Below, piece after piece: positions 9,373 through 17,464 of a stretch of 64,000 bases of DNA. This stretch comes from Promethearchaeota archaeon (GTDB lineage: Archaea > Asgardarchaeota > Lokiarchaeia > Sigyniarchaeales > Promethearchaeaceae), in assembly GCA_016933055.1 (NCBI GenBank), contig JAFGBS010000001.1, positions 124,001-188,000 on the forward strand, given 5' to 3'. Every line of letters starts with the position of its first letter. Position 1 is the stretch's first letter. Under the pieces are notes generated by a model. The model was not told the origin of the DNA, ran no database searches, and worked only from the letters and a program-made list of their open reading frames with translations. A program made the position numbers and the translations under genes.

Positions 9373-10224
9373 TTAACGAAAACTGTTAACTAATTTTTCT
9401 AATTTTTTTCTATCTAAATCTCGTTCAAATAAAGGACGGGTGTCATTATCATAAATTTGTATATTTTCCTCATAGGTGGGTCGATCATTTTGATATATAA
9501 CTCCTAAAGCCAAATTCTCTAAATTCAGCGCAACATGCAATGCCTGCTCCCGATCCCGATAATTATGTGAACTATTCAGATAATAGGAGTTTTCTTCATA
9601 CCAACGATACGTGTTCAGATTGTTAAAGGAAACACAAGGGCAGAGTAAATCAATCAGAGCATATCCCTTATGTTGAATAGCTTGTTTGAGAATCTCTTTC
9701 GATTTATTAATATCTCCAACAAACGCACGGGCCACAAAAGAGGCATTCAGAGAAATTGCAATTGCTGGTGCATTGAAGGGTTCATTTATGACTCCAAAAG
9801 TTTGCACCTTTGTTTTAAAACCTAAATTACTGGTTGGTGAAGCTTGTCCCTTAGTTAGGCCATAGACTTGATTATTATGTAGTACATTAGTAATATTGGG
9901 ATTATATCGAATTGTATGCAAAAAGTGATTTCCCCCCTCACTCAGAGTACAGCCATCTCCCGAAACTGCTATAACATGTAAATTAGGGTTGGAGGCTTTT
10001 ATTGCAAGAGCAGCAGAAAGATATCTGCCATGTAAGCCATTATAACTATTAGATCTTATAAAGTGAGGAAATTTACCAGCCTGACCGATGCCACTAACAA
10101 TAACTACGTTTTTTGGAGATAAATTCAGTTCCGTTAATGATTCCTTCATAATGCGTAATGCACTAAAATTGCCACAACCAGGACACCAATGAATCTCTGT
10201 CTCTTTATCAAATATTGTGTTCAT
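9373..10224 (-). CDS. korB: 2-oxoacid:ferredoxin oxidoreductase beta subunit (probably 2-oxoglutarate)
   Basis: A 283-residue thiamine-diphosphate subunit. Seen: CPGCG at residues 14-18, one set of cluster ligands, and the TPP/Mg segment GDGCTLSEGGNHFLH followed by NNQVYGLTKGQ.SPTS. Length and layout match the two-subunit KorAB/OforAB type, which lacks its own ferredoxin domain and uses free ferredoxin. Its ATG directly abuts the korA stop codon (0 bp). The 2-oxoglutarate assignment rests on the operon context (SDH, fumarase, aconitase, and divergent succinyl-CoA synthetase); pyruvate or a broad 2-oxoacid range is possible. Confidence 0.88.
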   Translation of the reverse strand: MNTIFDKETEIHWCPGCGNFSALRIMKESLTELNLSPKNVVIVSGIGQAGKFPHFIRSNSYNGLHGRYLSAALAIKASNPNLHVIAVSGDGCTLSEGGNHFLHTIRYNPNITNVLHNNQVYGLTKGQASPTSNLGFKTKVQTFGVINEPFNAPAIAISLNASFVARAFVGDINKSKEILKQAIQHKGYALIDLLCPCVSFNNLNTYRWYEENSYYLNSSHNYRDREQALHVALNLENLALGVIYQNDRPTYEENIQIYDNDTRPLFERDLDRKKLEKLVNSFR

Positions 10225-11952
10225 TTATCTCGCTCCTTTATCAACATGATGTATAATTTCTTCTACCAGCTCTTCTACAGAAAAAGTATATCCGCTAAAT
10301 TTTAAAATTCGGCAGTCGATAGGAATATGAGTTTCTTTTTCTAACAATTCTGCGAATTGACCTGTAGGATTTTGCTCTACTGCAATAATTAAGTTGGCTT
10401 TGTTCAAATATTGTATAATTTGCATTGCATGCAAAGGATACACTTGCTTGAAATGTAGAAATCCTATATCCTCTCGATTGATGATTTCCAAAGCTTCCTT
10501 GATAAGATAATAATTACTACCCCAACTCACCACCAATATTTTATACTTATTCCTATTCCCAATGAATTCTGGAAGGATTGAAGCCTTTTGTATCAATTCC
10601 AATTTATGCAAACGTTTTTTTACCATTCTAGATCGTAAAACGGGATCTTCGGTGATAGTGCCTTGTTCATCATGAGTATGTGAATCAGCATTTACTAAAC
10701 CATTCCCATAGCCAGGAATTCCTCTTGGAGAAATACTTGATACCGCAAAAACGTAGCGATTATAATTATCTACAGTTTTCACAATATGTTTTTCTATCTT
10801 CAGTTTTTCTAAATCTAATGATGGTAAATTGTAGTACGAATCCACTAAATATTGATCTGTGAGAATAAACACGGGGACTTGAAATTCTTGCGTGAGATTA
10901 AATGCTTGTTGAGTTAAATAAAAAGCATCCTCGATAGTTCCCGGACTAAAAATGATTCTAGGGAAAAATCCGGCACCCGCATGTAATATTAATTCCAAAT
11001 CTTCTTGAGAGGTTCGTGTAGGCATGCCAGTAGCTGGACCTGGGCGCATTCCAACCACGATAACAATGGGTAATTCCATTATTCCCGCAAGGCTTATACC
11101 CTCACTCATAAGAGAAAATCCTCCACCAGAAGTTGTAACTAGAGATCTTGCACCTGCAAAGGATGCACCGAGAGCCTTGTTTATTACACTAATTTCGTCC
11201 TCGCTTTGATCCACAATAATTCCGAATTTGAGTGCATTTTGAGCCAGGAATGTTCCAATTCCAGTGCTTGGTGCCATTGGATAAAAGGTCTCATAGTTGC
11301 AACCCCCTGCAATTGCTCCTAAACCAATCGCTTGAGTACCATCCAGAATCAAATCGTTTATTATTTGGGGATTTTTAGTTATTTCAAAGTTCTTGAGAAT
11401 TGGGTTTGTAAGTTCTAGTTTTTTTCCCATTTCGTATCCTTTCTCAATTGCATTTTGATTTTCCTCGATGATTTTATCCCCTTTTTTCCAAAATTGTTCC
11501 GCAATTAACCCTAAGACAATGGTTTTATTCACTTTGAAAATATACGCAAGAATGCCCAGCGCAATGATATTTGCATAAATCTTATTTCCAATTTTTGTCG
11601 CCATATCGGTGAATGGAACCTCAATTGAGGTAAATTTTACGGTAGGGTCTGCGTTCAAGAAAGCCTTTTCACCCAATATGATGGTATTTTTCCTGATTCG
11701 TTGTTTCAGATGCGGAATTGCAAGATCACTAAGCGGAATAAGTAGGTCAATTCTCTCCTTAAAAGCACGCACGGGTCTAGAAGAGATCCGCATTGCAGTG
11801 GAATTGATACCCCCACGAACCCGAGACATGTACTCCCTAGATGCAAATACAAATAATCCCGATTGTTTTGCAGCATTTACAAACAAAGACTCAACCGTTT
11901 GGATTCCCATCCCTGCGGCTCCTGCAAGTACCAAATTTTTTTCAGATTTCAT
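10225..11952 (-). CDS. korA: 2-oxoacid:ferredoxin oxidoreductase, fused gamma-alpha subunit
   Basis: A 575-residue protein made of an N-terminal gamma domain (about 1-190, AGAAGMGIQTVESLF and SRVRGGINSTAMRI) fused to the alpha domain (about 200-575, with YPMAPSTGIG, the pyrimidine-binding region, and TSGGGFSLMSEG). With korB it forms the enzyme that reductively carboxylates succinyl-CoA to 2-oxoglutarate using reduced ferredoxin, or runs in reverse. It is the first gene of the leftward operon; GAAGGA lies just before its ATG. The fused form is the usual one in archaea and in some rTCA bacteria. Substrate is inferred from context. Confidence 0.88.
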   Translation of the reverse strand: MKSEKNLVLAGAAGMGIQTVESLFVNAAKQSGLFVFASREYMSRVRGGINSTAMRISSRPVRAFKERIDLLIPLSDLAIPHLKQRIRKNTIILGEKAFLNADPTVKFTSIEVPFTDMATKIGNKIYANIIALGILAYIFKVNKTIVLGLIAEQFWKKGDKIIEENQNAIEKGYEMGKKLELTNPILKNFEITKNPQIINDLILDGTQAIGLGAIAGGCNYETFYPMAPSTGIGTFLAQNALKFGIIVDQSEDEISVINKALGASFAGARSLVTTSGGGFSLMSEGISLAGIMELPIVIVVGMRPGPATGMPTRTSQEDLELILHAGAGFFPRIIFSPGTIEDAFYLTQQAFNLTQEFQVPVFILTDQYLVDSYYNLPSLDLEKLKIEKHIVKTVDNYNRYVFAVSSISPRGIPGYGNGLVNADSHTHDEQGTITEDPVLRSRMVKKRLHKLELIQKASILPEFIGNRNKYKILVVSWGSNYYLIKEALEIINREDIGFLHFKQVYPLHAMQIIQYLNKANLIIAVEQNPTGQFAELLEKETHIPIDCRILKFSGYTFSVEELVEEIIHHVDKGAR

Positions 11953-12059
11953 TCCTTCGACTCACTCATCCCTTGTAAATTGTACTCTCTTTCAATCTGA
12001 AATTATTAAAACCATTTTGCTATAAGAAATAACTGAAAGGAATTACATTTTGAAATGAA

Positions 12060-12087
12060 AGAGTTTTTGAAGTATTGAAAAAACTCT
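12060..12087. promoter_or_regulatory. Perfect 9-bp inverted repeat between the two TCA operons
   Basis: AGAGTTTTT at 12060-12068 is repeated in inverted orientation as AAAAACTCT at 12079-12087, with a 10-bp spacer. It sits in the 160-bp divergent region, immediately upstream of the rightward TATA-like box at 12091. The dyad symmetry and position suit a dimeric repressor or activator site that could coordinate both halves of the cycle. No regulator gene lies next to it. Function is inferred. Confidence 0.45.
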
Positions 12088-12090
12088 ATT

Positions 12091-12098
12091 GATATAAT
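12091..12098 (+). promoter_or_regulatory. TATA-box-like promoter for sucC
   Basis: The sequence GATATAAT stands about 24 bp upstream of the GTG at 12119, the distance expected for a leaderless archaeal transcript starting at that codon. Inference from motif and spacing. Confidence 0.45.
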
Positions 12099-12118
12099 TT
12101 CAGTAGAGGATGAGTAGA

Positions 12119-13249
12119 GTGAGATTACTTGAATATGAGAGTAAGCAAATTTTTCACAAATTCCGACTTCCCTTGGCTAATAGTATCCTTATTGAAACAC
12201 TTGAAACCATCGATGAAAAACTAATGCAGTTTAGTTTTCCGGCTATTATTAAATCCCAGATTGCGATAGGTGGAAGAAAAAAAGCGGGTTTAATTAAAGT
12301 CTCAAAAACACGTGAGGATGCAAAACAATTATGTATAGATTTCTTCCAACGTGAAGTGGAAGGATTTCATGTCCAAGCAATATTAATCGAAAGTTTAGTT
12401 GATATCAAACAGGAATATTACGCCTCTATTGCTTTAGATGCATCAAGTAGACAATTTTATGCGATTGCGAGTGCTGAAGGTGGAATTGATATTGAGGAAG
12501 TCGCTAAATCTGATCCGGAAAAAATTATTAAACTTGGATTTAACCTCGATCGTGGATTATCGGACATATTATGCACCAAAATAATTAAATTTCTCAATTT
12601 ACCTGAAGAGCAGCAAGAAAACGCAATAAATTTTTTCCATACCTTGTGGGATATTGCATATAATACAGAAGCCACGTTAGTAGAAGTGAATCCTCTCGTT
12701 TTATCCGCCAATCAAGGTTTACTTGCATTGGATGGAAAGATGATTTTAGATGAGGATGCGGATTTCCGTCAACCCGATACGAAAAGACTACAAGAAAAGA
12801 AATTATCCGAATTGGAAAAAATTGCAAAAGATGAGGGATTCTCATTTGTTGAATTATCTGGAGATGTCGGAATTTTAGCAAATGGCGCGGGATTAACGCT
12901 TGCATTATTGGATGTATTGACAGATCTTGATTTGAAACCCGCAAATTTTCTTGATGTCGGTGGTGGTGCAAGTAAGCAGCGAGTATATGCAGCATTAGAA
13001 CTTTTATTTAAAATGAAACCTAAAGGAGTACTTATTAACATTTATGGTGGAATAACACGCTGTGATATAGTTGCGGAAGCAATTATTGAAGCTTTGAGAA
13101 ACTCGAAAGGTCTTCCCCCTATTGTGATCCGATTAACAGGAACGAATGAAAAGGAAGGGGTAGAACTGCTTAAACAAGCAGGAATTGATGCTTATGAAAA
13201 TGTTTTAGAAGCAGTAAATAAATTGAAAGATTCTTTGGAGGGGAAATAA
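12119..13249 (+). CDS. sucC: Succinyl-CoA synthetase, beta subunit
   Basis: The ATP-grasp subunit that, with SucD, interconverts succinate, CoA and ATP with succinyl-CoA. Seen: an N-terminal LLEYESK matching the usual L-x-EYQAK start, the LVEVNPLVL motif of the ATP-grasp fold, and the C-terminal CoA-ligase part with GDVGILANGAGL, DVGGGAS and INIYGGITRCD. About 376 residues, normal length. Start: I prefer the GTG at 12119, which aligns with family N-termini, has GAGG 9 bp upstream and lies at leaderless distance from the TATA box; an in-frame ATG at 12110 would add three residues. It is the first gene of the rightward operon. Confidence 0.93.
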   Translation: MRLLEYESKQIFHKFRLPLANSILIETLETIDEKLMQFSFPAIIKSQIAIGGRKKAGLIKVSKTREDAKQLCIDFFQREVEGFHVQAILIESLVDIKQEYYASIALDASSRQFYAIASAEGGIDIEEVAKSDPEKIIKLGFNLDRGLSDILCTKIIKFLNLPEEQQENAINFFHTLWDIAYNTEATLVEVNPLVLSANQGLLALDGKMILDEDADFRQPDTKRLQEKKLSELEKIAKDEGFSFVELSGDVGILANGAGLTLALLDVLTDLDLKPANFLDVGGGASKQRVYAALELLFKMKPKGVLINIYGGITRCDIVAEAIIEALRNSKGLPPIVIRLTGTNEKEGVELLKQAGIDAYENVLEAVNKLKDSLEGK

Positions 13250-14119
13250 ATGTACATTAGTGAAAACTCAAAAGTAGTGGTGCAAGGAATTACGGGGGCT
13301 CAAGGATCTTTCCATACGAAATTAATGAAGGAATATGGAACAAAAATAGTTGCGGGAGTGACTCCAAAAAAAGGAGGCCAAGTACTAAATGGAATTCCTG
13401 TGTTTGATACCATTCAAGAAGCTAAGGATGCAACTGGATGTGATACAAGTATAGTTTTTGTTCCCGCACGTTTCACTTACGTAGCAGTTCGAGAAGCCAT
13501 AAAAGCTCAAATCCATATGACGTGCATCATTACGGAAAATGTGCCTGTTTTCGATATGCTTCGATTGGTAGAATTAGCCAATAAGGAAGATGTACATTTA
13601 ATCGGACCTAACTGTCCTGGAATATTAATCCCGGATAAAATAAAATTGGGGATAATGCCAGATGATATGTGTCATTATGGAGATGTAGCGATAATCTCAA
13701 AAAGTGGAACCTTATCATATGAAATCACTAAAGCGATTGGAAATGCTGGAATCGGAGTATCTGCTTACATCGGAATCGGTGGGGATTCCATTCGCGGAAC
13801 TACCATGGTAGAAGCAGCTCAATATTACAATGAAGACCCGAAAACTAAGGTAATAGTTTTAATCGGTGAGATCGGGGGTAGCGAAGAAGAAGAAACCGCC
13901 GCATTTCTAAAATCTTTTGGAAAGAAACCTGTAGTGGGTTATATTGCTGGAAAGAGTGCTCCTAAAGGGAAACGTATGGGTCATGCGGGTGCCATTATCT
14001 CGGGAGATGTGGGAACTGCAGAAGGTAAAATTAAGGCTTTTAAAGATGCTGGTGTGCATATAGCGGAAACACCATGGGATGTACCACATATAATTCTAAA
14101 AATTCGAGAAGAGCTATGA
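13250..14119 (+). CDS. sucD: Succinyl-CoA synthetase, alpha subunit
   Basis: A 289-residue Rossmann-type subunit that binds CoA and carries the phosphohistidine. Seen: [14 protein letters not shown] (CoA-binding region), [18 protein letters not shown], and GHAGAIISG with the phosphorylated histidine at residue 245. The ATG follows the sucC stop codon with no gap, and TTGGAGGGG at the end of sucC supplies a strong ribosome-binding site. In a reductive cycle it activates succinate to succinyl-CoA for the KOR encoded on the opposite operon. Confidence 0.94.
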   Translation: MYISENSKVVVQGITGAQGSFHTKLMKEYGTKIVAGVTPKKGGQVLNGIPVFDTIQEAKDATGCDTSIVFVPARFTYVAVREAIKAQIHMTCIITENVPVFDMLRLVELANKEDVHLIGPNCPGILIPDKIKLGIMPDDMCHYGDVAIISKSGTLSYEITKAIGNAGIGVSAYIGIGGDSIRGTTMVEAAQYYNEDPKTKVIVLIGEIGGSEEEETAAFLKSFGKKPVVGYIAGKSAPKGKRMGHAGAIISGDVGTAEGKIKAFKDAGVHIAETPWDVPHIILKIREEL

Positions 14120-14232
14120 CCTCTTACCCTTTTTAATTGGAAATTTAATTATAGGATACTCGGTAATTAGAGTGGGATGTGATTCCCCCTTATTTTTGCG
14201 GGAAAATTTAATTTACATCATCCATTGGATAA

Positions 14233-14240
14233 CTTATAAT
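14233..14240 (+). promoter_or_regulatory. TATA-box-like promoter for aclBA
   Basis: CTTATAAT lies 25-32 bp before the ATG of aclB at 14265 in the 145-bp gap after sucD. The spacing suggests a separate, leaderless transcript for the ATP-citrate lyase genes. Inference. Confidence 0.5.
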
Positions 14241-14264
14241 TCTAATACATTTGAGTGTAAAAAT

Positions 14265-15545
14265 ATGGCTCAAAAAAGCATATATGAAGCAGCAGCGAAA
14301 CGATTAATCGCTTCTGAACTCCCAAAATATTATACTGGGTGGAAATATCACAATAAATTGCTTGTTATAGACTCAGAAAATATTGATGATATAGACACAC
14401 TAATAAAAAAAAATCCTTGGGTAAAACAAGAAAAATTAGTAGCAAAACCCGATCAACTCTTTGGGAAGCGCGGGAAGGCGAATCTAATATTACTTGGCGC
14501 TAATTGGAATGAAATGAAAGAATTCTGCAGTGCAAAAATGAATTCTGTTTTCGAAATTGGGAATTTGAAAGGTAAACTTGAACGCATCTTAGTTGAACCC
14601 TTTATTCCTCATGATCAGGAATTTTATGTGTCATTTACAACTCATCGACATGGAGATACAATCCATTTTTCTTTGGAAGGAGGTATTTTTATTGAAGAGA
14701 ATTGGGATAAAGTGACACATATTAATGTACCATTCGGAATAGACATCAGATCATTTGATTTAAAATCCAAACTCCCCGATATCGGTAAATTAGGAGAATT
14801 TATTATCCCATTTATCAAAGGTTTATACCAAGTATTTGTGGATCAAGATTTCACTTTTCTGGAATTAAATCCATTCGCACTTACCAAAATCAATGAAATT
14901 GTACCATTAGATGTAAAAGCTCGAATAGATGATACAGCGGCATTTCTTCATGGAGATACATGGGGAAATACGATTGAATTCCCGGTTGGGTTCGGTCAAG
15001 AATTTTCCGATGAAGAAATAAGGATCAGAGAACTGGATGAGAAAACGGGAGCTTCATTAAAATTGCGAATACTTAACCCAAAAGGTAGAATTTGGACTAT
15101 GGTAGCGGGTGGGGGTGCTTCCGTTGTTTATACGGATACGATTGCAGATCTTGGATTCGGGGGTGAATTAGGAAATTATGGGGAATATTCTGGCAATCCA
15201 ACTCAAGAACATACTGAAATCTATGCACATACTATAATTAACCTTATGTGTAAATACCCCTCTCCCAAAGGAAAGTTGAAGTATTTAATCATAGGAGGGG
15301 GTATTGCAAATTTCACGGATATAAAAGCTACATTTTTTGGTATAACTAACGCAATAACAAAATCCGCTGAAAAATTAAAGAAAAATAATGTACAAATTTA
15401 TGTACGACGTGGTGGTCCAAATGAGAAGGCAGGGTTGGAACTCATTCGAAAGGTTGGAGAAAAAACGGGAATCCCCATCCATGTGTATGATAGATATACC
15501 CATATGACCAAAGTTGTAGAATTAATAAAGCAAGCGGAGGAATAA
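14265..15545 (+). CDS. aclB: ATP-citrate lyase, ATP-grasp subunit (small subunit)
   Basis: A 426-residue subunit corresponding to the N-terminal half of animal ATP-citrate lyase. Together with AclA it cleaves citrate with CoA and ATP to acetyl-CoA and oxaloacetate, the diagnostic step of the reductive TCA cycle. Seen: KPDQLFGKRGK, LVEPFIPHDQEFYV, LELNPFAL, and the highly conserved block LNPKGRIWTMVAGGGASVVY followed by NYGEYSGNP and IYVRRGGPNE, which separate it from SucC. Start: the ATG at 14265 (AQKSIYEAAAKRL); an upstream ATG at 14172 would add 31 unconserved residues across the putative promoter. It ends 2 bp before aclA. Confidence 0.93.
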   Translation: MAQKSIYEAAAKRLIASELPKYYTGWKYHNKLLVIDSENIDDIDTLIKKNPWVKQEKLVAKPDQLFGKRGKANLILLGANWNEMKEFCSAKMNSVFEIGNLKGKLERILVEPFIPHDQEFYVSFTTHRHGDTIHFSLEGGIFIEENWDKVTHINVPFGIDIRSFDLKSKLPDIGKLGEFIIPFIKGLYQVFVDQDFTFLELNPFALTKINEIVPLDVKARIDDTAAFLHGDTWGNTIEFPVGFGQEFSDEEIRIRELDEKTGASLKLRILNPKGRIWTMVAGGGASVVYTDTIADLGFGGELGNYGEYSGNPTQEHTEIYAHTIINLMCKYPSPKGKLKYLIIGGGIANFTDIKATFFGITNAITKSAEKLKKNNVQIYVRRGGPNEKAGLELIRKVGEKTGIPIHVYDRYTHMTKVVELIKQAEE

Positions 15546-15547
15546 AA

Positions 15548-17386
15548 ATGAAAGACTATGAACTATTCGATAGGAATACTCAAGCAATTATTTATGGATA
15601 CCAATCGGATGCAATCCAGCGAATGGTGGATTTTGATTATGTATGTAGAAGACAGAAACCAAGCGTTGCGGCAATTATTCAACCCACTCAAACTTCTGCA
15701 ATCGCGTATCACAAAGTATTCTGGGGTTCCACAGAAATTGTGATTCCCATTTATAAAACTATCAGTATTGCAGTCGCAAAGCATCCTACAGCAGATGTTT
15801 TAATCAATTTTGCTTCTTTCCGCTCAGCATTTGAAACCAGCTTAGAAGCACTTCACACAAAAACCATTCGGACAATAGTCATCATTGCTGAGGGTATTCC
15901 GGAAAAACATTCTAGATTATTGATTAAAGTCGCTGAAGAGAACAACAAATTTATTATCGGACCAGCAACAGTCGGAGGGATCGTTGCTGGTGCATTCAAA
16001 ATCGGAAATACGGCTGGAACATTAGAAAACATCATTCTGAGCAAACTTTATCGACCGGGTTCCGTAGGATTTGTATCAAAATCGGGTGGAATGAGCAATG
16101 AAATGTATTTTATGATAGCACAGAACACCGACGGTATTCGAGAGGGTGTAGCAGTAGGTGGAGACCGTTATCCGGGTTCCACATTATTGGATCATCTTAT
16201 ACGGTTTGAGAAAAACCCCAGCATCAAAATGTTGGTCTGCTTAGGAGAAATTGGAGGGACGGATGAGTACGCCATAGTAGATGCTCTTAGCAAGGAAAAT
16301 ATCACGAAACCATTAGTTATGTGGGTTACGGGTACTGCAGCTCGCATATTACCGAAAGGATTACAATTTGGCCATGCCGGTGCGATGGCTGGAAGCGAAA
16401 ATGAAACTGCGGAAGCGAAAAATAGAGCACTAAAAGATGCTGGTGCAATTGTTCCAAATTCATATAACGATTTCGATAAAAAAATAAAAGAAACATTTGA
16501 AAATCTGAAGAAACAAGGTATAATCCAACCTATTGAGGATTTTGAACCCCCTCAGATTCCAATAGACTTCAAAGATGCCGTAAAGCAAGGACTTGTGCGA
16601 CGTCCAACAGACGTAGTTGTAACGATTTCTGATGATCGAGGAGATATCCCCACTTTTAGTAAAGTAGGATTGGATGAAATCATAGAGAAGAATAAATCGA
16701 TCGGATACGTAATCGGTTTACTGTGGTTTAAACGGAAATTACCCGATTTTGCGCAGCAGTTCATTGAGATGGTGATCAAATTAACGGCAGATCATGGACC
16801 TGCAGTAAGTGGTGCCCATAATGCAATTGTTACGGCGCGTGCGGGGAAAGATTTAATGTCATCATTGTCAAGCGGCATCCTTACCATCGGTCCTCGATTC
16901 GGAGGAGCAATTTCTGATGCAGCAAGATATTTCCGAGAAGCTCTTTTGAAAAAAATGAGTCCACAAGAATTTGTTTCCTATATGAAAAACGTGCTAAAGA
17001 TAAATATACCGGGAATTGGTCACAGGATTAAGTCTATTGAGAATCCTGATGTTCGAGTTAAACTTTTGAAAGAGTTTGTATTCCAGAATTTTAAGAAACA
17101 TCCTTATCTTGATTTTGCATTGGAAGTTGAAAAATTAACCACTACTAAACGCAATAATCTGATCTTGAATGTGGATGGATGCATCGGAATCACCTTTCTT
17201 GATATGTTGGAAAATCTTGATTTTACAGCTGAAGAAATTGAAGATGTGATCTACAGCGAAACTCTCAATGGACTGTTCGTATTAGGGCGTTCGATCGGCA
17301 TGATGGGTCATATATTTGATCAGAAACGCCAACGAGCAGGATTATACCGACAACCCTGGGATGAAATTCTGTTTTCAGATTCGTAA
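15548..17386 (+). CDS. aclA: ATP-citrate lyase, catalytic subunit (large subunit)
   Basis: A 612-residue protein, the normal length for bacterial AclA. Seen: an N-terminal SucD-like part with GPATVGGIVAGAFKIGNT, RPGSVGFVSKSGGMSNEM, GGDRYPGST, and the phosphohistidine in FGHAGAMAG (His276); then a C-terminal citrate-synthase-like domain (about 340-612) with SGAHNAIVTARAGKD, GIGHRIKS, and FDQKRQRAGLYRQPWDEI. These blocks are specific to ATP-citrate lyase. GGAGG at the end of aclB serves as ribosome-binding site. With AclB it produces acetyl-CoA, both for carbon fixation and for isoprenoid lipid synthesis. Confidence 0.94.
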   Translation: MKDYELFDRNTQAIIYGYQSDAIQRMVDFDYVCRRQKPSVAAIIQPTQTSAIAYHKVFWGSTEIVIPIYKTISIAVAKHPTADVLINFASFRSAFETSLEALHTKTIRTIVIIAEGIPEKHSRLLIKVAEENNKFIIGPATVGGIVAGAFKIGNTAGTLENIILSKLYRPGSVGFVSKSGGMSNEMYFMIAQNTDGIREGVAVGGDRYPGSTLLDHLIRFEKNPSIKMLVCLGEIGGTDEYAIVDALSKENITKPLVMWVTGTAARILPKGLQFGHAGAMAGSENETAEAKNRALKDAGAIVPNSYNDFDKKIKETFENLKKQGIIQPIEDFEPPQIPIDFKDAVKQGLVRRPTDVVVTISDDRGDIPTFSKVGLDEIIEKNKSIGYVIGLLWFKRKLPDFAQQFIEMVIKLTADHGPAVSGAHNAIVTARAGKDLMSSLSSGILTIGPRFGGAISDAARYFREALLKKMSPQEFVSYMKNVLKINIPGIGHRIKSIENPDVRVKLLKEFVFQNFKKHPYLDFALEVEKLTTTKRNNLILNVDGCIGITFLDMLENLDFTAEEIEDVIYSETLNGLFVLGRSIGMMGHIFDQKRQRAGLYRQPWDEILFSDS

Positions 17387-17443
17387 TCCAAATAAAAAAG
17401 AGGAATTTTTTCCCAGATTGTTTGAATTTAAAACCAATAATAA

Positions 17444-17452
17444 TTTAATATA
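17444..17452 (+). promoter_or_regulatory. TATA-box-like promoter for isocitrate dehydrogenase
   Basis: TTTAATATA lies about 13 bp before the first ATG (17465) of the dehydrogenase. A transcript starting 22-27 bp downstream would begin near 17470-17475, so one of the next methionines may be the real start. Inference. Confidence 0.35.
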
Positions 17453-17464
17453 CTTCCCCCCAAA

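Noticed and set aside
14172..14264. 31-residue N-terminal extension of AclB
   Set aside because: It crosses a good TATA box, shows no family similarity, and the conserved start begins at 14265.
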